This document shows, piece by piece, positions 6,912 through 11,654 of a stretch of 11,654 bases of DNA (positions are counted from its first letter, which is position 1; each line of letters begins with the position of its first letter). Under the pieces are notes generated by a model. It saw only the letters and a program-made list of their open reading frames with translations. It made no database searches and was not told where the DNA came from. The stretch spans positions 1-11,654 of the forward strand of contig JALNZZ010000064.1 of assembly GCA_023229065.1 (NCBI GenBank). Direction: 5' to 3'. This stretch comes from Porticoccaceae bacterium. Lineage in GTDB: Bacteria > Pseudomonadota > Gammaproteobacteria > Pseudomonadales > Porticoccaceae. Position numbers and translations under genes: made by a program.

Positions 6912-9755
6912 CTATTGTCCTGGCGTAAGGGTAAGGGCTTCATTGATAAAACGGTTCTGTTCTTCAAGGTGTACAGACATGTAGCCCGATGCGGGGGCCG
7001 CCGATGCCTCGCGCCCTACGTAGATAAGCGGCAGCTTGGGGTTGTGGGCTGTCAGTGCCCTGCGCATATGGTGTTGGCTACTGTACCAGACCCCCTGGTT
7101 GATGGGCTCTTCCTGGCACCACACCACATCCTTGAGCCCTTTGTAAGGGGCGAGCACGGCGGCAAGGCCGGGGTCATCGAAAGGATACAGCTGTTCGATA
7201 CGCACGATGGCGATATCGTCGATCTCCCGTGCTGCTCTCTCCTCGTACAGATGGTAGTAGACCTTTCCTGTACACAGGATCAGCCGGCGCGCCTTGGCGG
7301 GATCTATCTCTGAATCGGGAAGTATGGTCTGGAAAGTGCCATCCGCCAGCTCTTCCAACGTGGAAGTTGCCAGTTTGTGGCGCAGGATCCATTTGGGACT
7401 CATTACCACCAGGGGCCGACGCATGGGGCGGATTGCCTGGCGCCGGATCAGGTGGAAGATCTGCGCCGGGGTGGTGGGCACTACTACTTGAATATTCTGC
7501 TCCGCGCACAGTTGCAGAAAGCGCTCCAGGCGCGCTGAGGAGTGCTCGGGCCCTTGCCCTTCATAGCCGTGGGGCAGAAACATGGTGAGACCACAGAGAC
7601 GGCCCCATTTGTGTTCGCCGCTGGTGATGAACTGGTCGATCACCACCTGGGCCCCATTGGCGAAATCACCGAACTGGGCTTCCCAGATGACCAGCCCCTG
7701 TGGCGCAGTGGTGGCATAGCCGTACTCGAACGCCAGCACCGCCTCTTCCGACAGCAGTGAGTCGAACAGCTCGAAGCTCGGCTGCCCCTCAAACAAATGC
7801 TGGAGAGGTGTATGAGCGCTGCCGTCTTTCTGGTTGTAGAGCACTGCGTGACGGTGCGAGAAAGTGCCGCGGCCGCTATCCTGGCCGGTCATGCGGATCG
7901 GATAGCCCTGCTCCAGCAGGGTGCCGTAGGCCAGCAACTCCGCCATCCCCCAGTTGATCGGCAGAGCGCCACCAGCCATTTTGCGGCGGTCTTCGTAAAT
8001 TTTTTCGACTTGTTTTTGGGGCACCAGGCCTTCGGGAATCCGCAACATCCGGAAAGCTACGTCCTGCAGTTTCTGCAGATCGTAGCTGGTGTCGGTGGGG
8101 ATATCCCAGCTGTGTCCCAGGTAAGGTGTCCAGTCCACAAACAGCTTCTTGTCCGGCTCTGGTACCAACTTGTGGACCACGTACTCGCCGCGGTCGAGGC
8201 TGTCGCGATAACTGTCCAGCAGATGGTTGGCTTCGTCCAGAGTGAGCACCCCTTCCGCCACCAGTTTCTCCGCGTAGAGTGTGCGGGTGGACTTGTGCTG
8301 GCGGATGCTCTGATACATCAGCGGCTGGGTAGCGGACGGCTCATCGGTTTCGTTGTGGCCGCGGCGGCGGTAGCAGACCAAATCGATGACGACGTCTTTC
8401 TTGAACTGGTAGCGATAATCCATGGCCAGCAGGGTCACGAACATGACTGCGTCCGGATCGTCGCCGTTGACATGGAAAATCGGCGCCTGGACCATCTTGG
8501 CAACGTCGGTGCAGTACTCTGTGGAGCGGGCGTCGTCCTGGCGGCTGGTGGTGAAGCCCACCTGGTTGTTGAGCACGATGTGCACGGTGCCGCCGGTTTT
8601 GTAGGCCCGGGTCTGCGATAGCTGGAAGGTCTCCATCACTACGCCCTGGCCGGCAAAAGCGGCGTCGCCATGGATAATGATTGGCACGACCTGATTGCAT
8701 TCCTGATCGTTGCGGCGGTCCTGACGGGCGCGGGCCGAACCGATCACCACGGGCGAAACGATCTCCAGGTGCGAAGGGTTAAAGCCCAGGGTCAGGTGTA
8801 CTTCGCCGCCTTCGGTCAGGCGGTTGGAGGAAAAGCCCTGGTGGTACTTGACGTCACCGGAGGTGTTGATCAGGCGCTTGCCGGCGAACTCGTCAAACAG
8901 TTCGGCGGTGTTCTTGCCCATGATGTTGACCAGCACATTGAGCCGTCCCCGGTGGGCCATTCCCAGGACAATTTCCTTGGCGCCATAGCCTCCCGCGCGG
9001 TCGATGAGCCCGTCGAGCATGGGAATCAGGCTTTCGCCGCCTTCGAGCCCGAAGCGCTTGGTGCCGGGGAACTTGGAGTCCAGATGTTTTTCAAGCCCTT
9101 CCGCAGCGGTCAGCCGCTGCAAGACCTCAATGCGCTCGGCGGCGCCGTAGCTGGGTTGGGAGCGAACGCTTTCGAAGCGCTGGCGCAGCCACTGGGTCTC
9201 TTCAAAGGAGGTGATATGCATGAACTCGACGCCCACATGGCCGCAGTAAGTGGCTCTCAGGGCATCGATGATTTCCCGTAGTGTGGCCTCTTCCTTGCCG
9301 ATGTACAGCGTTGTGGCCTGAAAGGTGGTGTCGAGATCGGCTTCAGTGAGGCCGTGAAACTGCAATTCCAGATCCGGTACCGGTTCGCGCACCATCAGCC
9401 CGAGCGGGTCGAGCTGGGCCTGTTTGTGACCGCGACTGCGGTAGGCGGCGATAAGTTGCTGGACCTTGACTTGCTTGCGTTCGTGCTCAATGTTGACACC
9501 GCCGGAACCGGGCGCCGGAATGGGTCTGGCGCGGCGTCGGCCGAGCAGTTCGAAATGATTGCGGATGGTCTGGTGGGAGGTGTCGGTGGCGACACCGTCA
9601 GCTACACGGGGCAAACCGTCAAAAAAGCTCCGCCACTGCTCGGGGAGAGCGTTGGCGTCGTGCAGATAAGTCTCGTAGAGTTCCTCTATATAGCCAGCGT
9701 TGGCTCCGGAAAAAAAGGATGTCCGGTAAAGCTGCTCTATGATGCTGTCTTGCAT
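6912..9755 (-). CDS. sucA: 2-oxoglutarate dehydrogenase E1 component
   Basis: Thiamine diphosphate enzyme that decarboxylates 2-oxoglutarate and succinylates the lipoyl arm of SucB, the entry and rate-setting step of the complex. It has 947 residues, against 933 in E. coli. The N-terminal segment (IEQLYRTSFFSGANAGYIEELY) is the E2-binding region of the family. Central motifs are MAHRGRLN (266-273), GFNPSHLE (324-331), and the thiamine diphosphate and Mg site HGDAAFAGQG (362-371) to LNNQVG (395-400). GHNETDEP (466-473) follows. The C-terminal part has the transketolase-like region (GQDSGRGTFSHRHAV, FLPHGYEGQGPEHSS). The start ATG at 9755 has a GGAAA-type site upstream. The stop is TAG, 14 bp before sucB. 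It is separated from sdhB by 114 bp, the widest gap in the operon, with no convincing promoter of its own. Confidence 0.98.
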   Translation of the reverse strand: MQDSIIEQLYRTSFFSGANAGYIEELYETYLHDANALPEQWRSFFDGLPRVADGVATDTSHQTIRNHFELLGRRRARPIPAPGSGGVNIEHERKQVKVQQLIAAYRSRGHKQAQLDPLGLMVREPVPDLELQFHGLTEADLDTTFQATTLYIGKEEATLREIIDALRATYCGHVGVEFMHITSFEETQWLRQRFESVRSQPSYGAAERIEVLQRLTAAEGLEKHLDSKFPGTKRFGLEGGESLIPMLDGLIDRAGGYGAKEIVLGMAHRGRLNVLVNIMGKNTAELFDEFAGKRLINTSGDVKYHQGFSSNRLTEGGEVHLTLGFNPSHLEIVSPVVIGSARARQDRRNDQECNQVVPIIIHGDAAFAGQGVVMETFQLSQTRAYKTGGTVHIVLNNQVGFTTSRQDDARSTEYCTDVAKMVQAPIFHVNGDDPDAVMFVTLLAMDYRYQFKKDVVIDLVCYRRRGHNETDEPSATQPLMYQSIRQHKSTRTLYAEKLVAEGVLTLDEANHLLDSYRDSLDRGEYVVHKLVPEPDKKLFVDWTPYLGHSWDIPTDTSYDLQKLQDVAFRMLRIPEGLVPQKQVEKIYEDRRKMAGGALPINWGMAELLAYGTLLEQGYPIRMTGQDSGRGTFSHRHAVLYNQKDGSAHTPLQHLFEGQPSFELFDSLLSEEAVLAFEYGYATTAPQGLVIWEAQFGDFANGAQVVIDQFITSGEHKWGRLCGLTMFLPHGYEGQGPEHSSARLERFLQLCAEQNIQVVVPTTPAQIFHLIRRQAIRPMRRPLVVMSPKWILRHKLATSTLEELADGTFQTILPDSEIDPAKARRLILCTGKVYYHLYEERAAREIDDIAIVRIEQLYPFDDPGLAAVLAPYKGLKDVVWCQEEPINQGVWYSSQHHMRRALTAHNPKLPLIYVGREASAAPASGYMSVHLEEQNRFINEALTLTPGQ

Positions 9756-9823
9756 CGTTACTTTCCGCCCTGGATTAAATGGCTGTTAATGTCGTGACAC
9801 CTCGCTCATGATCCGGTTCCCGG

Positions 9824-9859
9824 CCGGCCCCGGCGATGACTTCCTTCGCCTGGGGCCGG
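9824..9859 (-). other. Large GC-rich hairpin between sdhB and sucA, no T-run
   Basis: A 13-bp stem (9824-9836 with 9846-9859) with a single-base bulge at 9851 and a 9-nt loop lies 11 bp past the sdhB stop and 68 bp before the sucA start. No T-rich tail follows in the minus direction, so it is unlikely to be an ordinary intrinsic terminator. Its place at the junction of the sdh and suc halves suggests an mRNA-stabilising or processing element that could set sdh and suc levels apart. The structure is seen; the role is inferred. Confidence 0.5.
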
Positions 9860-9869
9860 TGGCACACCC

Positions 9870-10574
9870 TCAGGTACCGCTTCTCAGCAGCATGTTGCGG
9901 ATGTGGCCAATGGCGCGGGTGGGGTTCAGTCCCTTGGGGCATACCGCAACACAGTTTTGGATACCGTGGCAGCGGAATACACTGAAGGGATCGTCCAGCT
10001 TGGCGAGGCGCTCCTCAGTGGCTGTATCGCGGCTGTCCGCCAGGAAGCGGTAGGCTTGCAGCAGACCCGCCGGGCCGATGAACTTGTCCGGGTTCCACCA
10101 GAAAGAGGGACAGCTGGTGGAGCAGCAAGCACACAGGATGCACTCGTACAGGCCGTCGAGCTTGGCCCGCTCCTCGGGGGTTTGCAGGCGCTCAATCGCT
10201 GGAGTCGGGGTATCGTTGAGCAGGTACGGTTGGATCTTCTCATACTGGGCGTAGAACTGGCTCATATCGACCACCAGGTCGCGCACTACGGGCAGGCCCG
10301 GCAGGGGGCGCAGCACCAGACGGTTGCCTTTTACGCAAGCGGACAGCGGGGTGATGCAGGCCAGGCCATTCTTGCCGGAGATGTTTATGCCATCGGAGCC
10401 ACACACGCCTTCGCGGCAGGAGCGACGATAGGCCAGAGTGGGGTCCTGGGCCTTGAGCAGCTCCAGCACATCGAGGACCATCAGATCCTTGCCCCCGGTA
10501 TCCAGCTCATAGTCTTTCATGCTGGGGGCTTGGTCGGTCTCAGGGTTGTAACGATAAACACTAACTTTCAACAT
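9870..10574 (-). CDS. sdhB: Succinate dehydrogenase iron-sulfur subunit
   Basis: Iron-sulfur subunit of complex II; it passes electrons from FAD in SdhA through three clusters to quinone, on the inner face of the cytoplasmic membrane. I chose the ATG at 10574 (234 residues, MLKVSVYRYNP), with AGGG 6 nt upstream. An in-frame TTG at 10589 would add five residues, but the ATG matches where related proteins begin. The 2Fe-2S site has Cys53, Cys58, Asp61 and Cys73; the Asp in place of a fourth Cys is as in E. coli SdhB. The 4Fe-4S site has Cys145, Cys148, Cys151 and Cys212; the 3Fe-4S site has Cys155, Cys202 and Cys208. Trp160 and His203 match residues near the quinone site in E. coli. The gap after sdhA is 15 bp. 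Confidence 0.97.
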   Translation of the reverse strand: MLKVSVYRYNPETDQAPSMKDYELDTGGKDLMVLDVLELLKAQDPTLAYRRSCREGVCGSDGINISGKNGLACITPLSACVKGNRLVLRPLPGLPVVRDLVVDMSQFYAQYEKIQPYLLNDTPTPAIERLQTPEERAKLDGLYECILCACCSTSCPSFWWNPDKFIGPAGLLQAYRFLADSRDTATEERLAKLDDPFSVFRCHGIQNCVAVCPKGLNPTRAIGHIRNMLLRSGT

Positions 10575-10592
10575 GTTTTTCCCTGCCAATCA
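10575..10592 (-). promoter_or_regulatory. Ribosome binding region that decides the sdhB start
   Basis: On the minus strand the segment between the sdhA stop and the ATG at 10574 reads GGCAGGG, then AAAAAC, then ATG, a good spacing for initiation at that ATG. The upstream TTG at 10589 would begin immediately after the sdhA stop codon and would have to use a site inside the sdhA end, where none is evident. Confidence 0.65.
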
Positions 10593-11654
10593 GTAAGTGC
10601 GAGCTTTGGGCTCGAATGCGGGTCGGGTCTTGGGGGTAAAGTTCACCTGGCGCTTGCCAACCGACTTGTCGGTAGGGAAATACACAGAGTGACACAGCCA
10701 GTTGCTGTCGTCCCGGTCGGGGAAGTCTTCCCGCGCATGAGCGCCGCGGCTCTCTTTGCGCTCTTCGGCTGCGATAGCGGTTGCCTCTGCGACTTCCAGC
10801 AGGTTTTGCAGCTCCAGCGCTTCGATGCGAGCAGTGTTGTAAGCGTTGCTCTTGTCCTCGAGGTGGACATTCTCGATACGGGGGCGCAGTTCAGCCAGTT
10901 TGGCAATGCCCTGCTGCATGTAGTCGCCGCGACGGAAGACACCAAAATAGTTCTGCATGGTGTTCTGCAGCTCTTTGCGCAGAGCAGCGGCACTCTCACC
11001 CTGAGTGGAACTGTTGACCTTGTTGAGGCGCGCCATGGCGGCATCGATGTCGGTAGCGGAAGCGTCCCGCTGCTCGATACCTTCGCGCAGGGATTGCTCA
11101 ATATGCAGACCGGAAGCGCGACCAAATACCACCAGGTCGAGCAGCGAGTTGCCGCCCAGGCGGTTGGCACCGTGCACGGAAACACAGGCGACCTCACCGC
11201 AGGCGTACAGACCTTCGATGATTTTGTCATTGCCATTGGCATCGATAGTCAGAGCCTGACCGTTAACATTGGTGGCGATACCGCCCATCATATAGTGACA
11301 GGTGGGCACGACAGGAACCGGCTCCTTGACGGGGTCGGCGTGGGCAAAGGTGATGGACAGTTCGCAGATGCCGGGCAGGCGGCTGTGCAGCACCTCCTCT
11401 CCCAGGTGATCGAGCTTGAGGTAGACGTGGTCGCCGTCCGGACCGCAACCGCGACCCTCGAGAATCTCCAGCACCATCGAGCGAGCCACCACGTCGCGAC
11501 CGGCCAGATCCTTGGCGTTGGGGGCATAGCGCTCCATAAAGCGTTCGCCGTCCTTGTTCACCAGATAGCCGCCCTCACCGCGACAGCCCTCGGTGACCAG
11601 CACCCCGGCGCCGGCGATGCCGGTGGGGTGGAACTGCCACATTTCGATGTCCTG
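10590..11654 (-). CDS. sdhA: Succinate dehydrogenase flavoprotein subunit (5' end cut off by window)
   Basis: Catalytic subunit that oxidises succinate to fumarate with covalently bound FAD. Only the C-terminal 354 residues are inside the window, of about 588 in E. coli; the N-terminal FAD fold and the flavin-linked His lie beyond the right edge. The visible frame opens with QDIEMWQFHPTG and ends with AFEPKARTY. Counting from the first visible residue, the expected active-site residues are His9 (HPTG), Arg53 (LAGRDVVAR), His120 (CHYMMGG) and Arg165 (GANRLGGNS). Their spacing matches His242, Arg286, His354 and Arg399 of E. coli to within one residue. The tail RGAHAREDFPDRDDSNWLCHS is typical of SdhA rather than fumarate reductase FrdA. 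It is followed by sdhB; sdhC and sdhD are expected upstream, outside the window. Confidence 0.98.
   Translation of the reverse strand, partial: QDIEMWQFHPTGIAGAGVLVTEGCRGEGGYLVNKDGERFMERYAPNAKDLAGRDVVARSMVLEILEGRGCGPDGDHVYLKLDHLGEEVLHSRLPGICELSITFAHADPVKEPVPVVPTCHYMMGGIATNVNGQALTIDANGNDKIIEGLYACGEVACVSVHGANRLGGNSLLDLVVFGRASGLHIEQSLREGIEQRDASATDIDAAMARLNKVNSSTQGESAAALRKELQNTMQNYFGVFRRGDYMQQGIAKLAELRPRIENVHLEDKSNAYNTARIEALELQNLLEVAEATAIAAEERKESRGAHAREDFPDRDDSNWLCHSVYFPTDKSVGKRQVNFTPKTRPAFEPKARTY

Noticed and set aside
9786..9809. Possible 7-codon leader peptide (ATG AGC GAG ... TAA) before sucA on the minus strand
   Set aside because: No clear ribosome binding site, no regulatory codon run and no attenuator structure after it; such short frames arise by chance.

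Overview
The window holds one long run of minus-strand genes from a gammaproteobacterium. Gene order is sdhA-sdhB-sucA-sucB-lpd-sucC-sucD, then, after an intergenic stretch of about 0.4 kb, htpG. The two end genes are cut by the window: sdhA lacks its N-terminal part (right edge) and htpG lacks its C-terminal part (left edge). The proteins look very close to Escherichia coli and Pseudomonas relatives, and placing lpd between sucB and sucC matches the Pseudomonas-type sdhCDAB-sucAB-lpd-sucCD order. The moderately high GC and this gene order suggest Pseudomonadales/Cellvibrionales or a relative, but the genus cannot be told from this sequence.

Region 1 (1-1657) is htpG, the bacterial Hsp90. It has a strong ribosome binding site and, just upstream, a very good match to a sigma-32 heat-shock promoter. 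Region 2 (1658-2086) is non-coding. It holds the htpG promoter, a cluster of palindromic repeat arms, a run of five 23-bp tandem units that appear to have grown out of one arm, and the terminator of the TCA operon. Region 3 (2087-11654) is the TCA operon: succinyl-CoA synthetase (sucCD), the complete 2-oxoglutarate dehydrogenase complex (sucA E1, sucB E2, lpd E3) and succinate dehydrogenase subunits (sdhA partial, sdhB). Gaps in the operon are 14-53 bp, except 114 bp between sdhB and sucA, where a large hairpin without a T-run lies.

Together these genes carry 2-oxoglutarate to succinyl-CoA, then succinate, then fumarate: three consecutive TCA steps. Electrons go to NADH through Lpd and to the quinone pool through SdhAB. 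The operon probably starts upstream of the right edge at sdhC. I see no mobile element, tRNA, CRISPR or defence system, and no undescribed protein system. The points most worth following up are the repeat cluster at 1745-1991, the heat-shock promoter and the sdhB-sucA hairpin.
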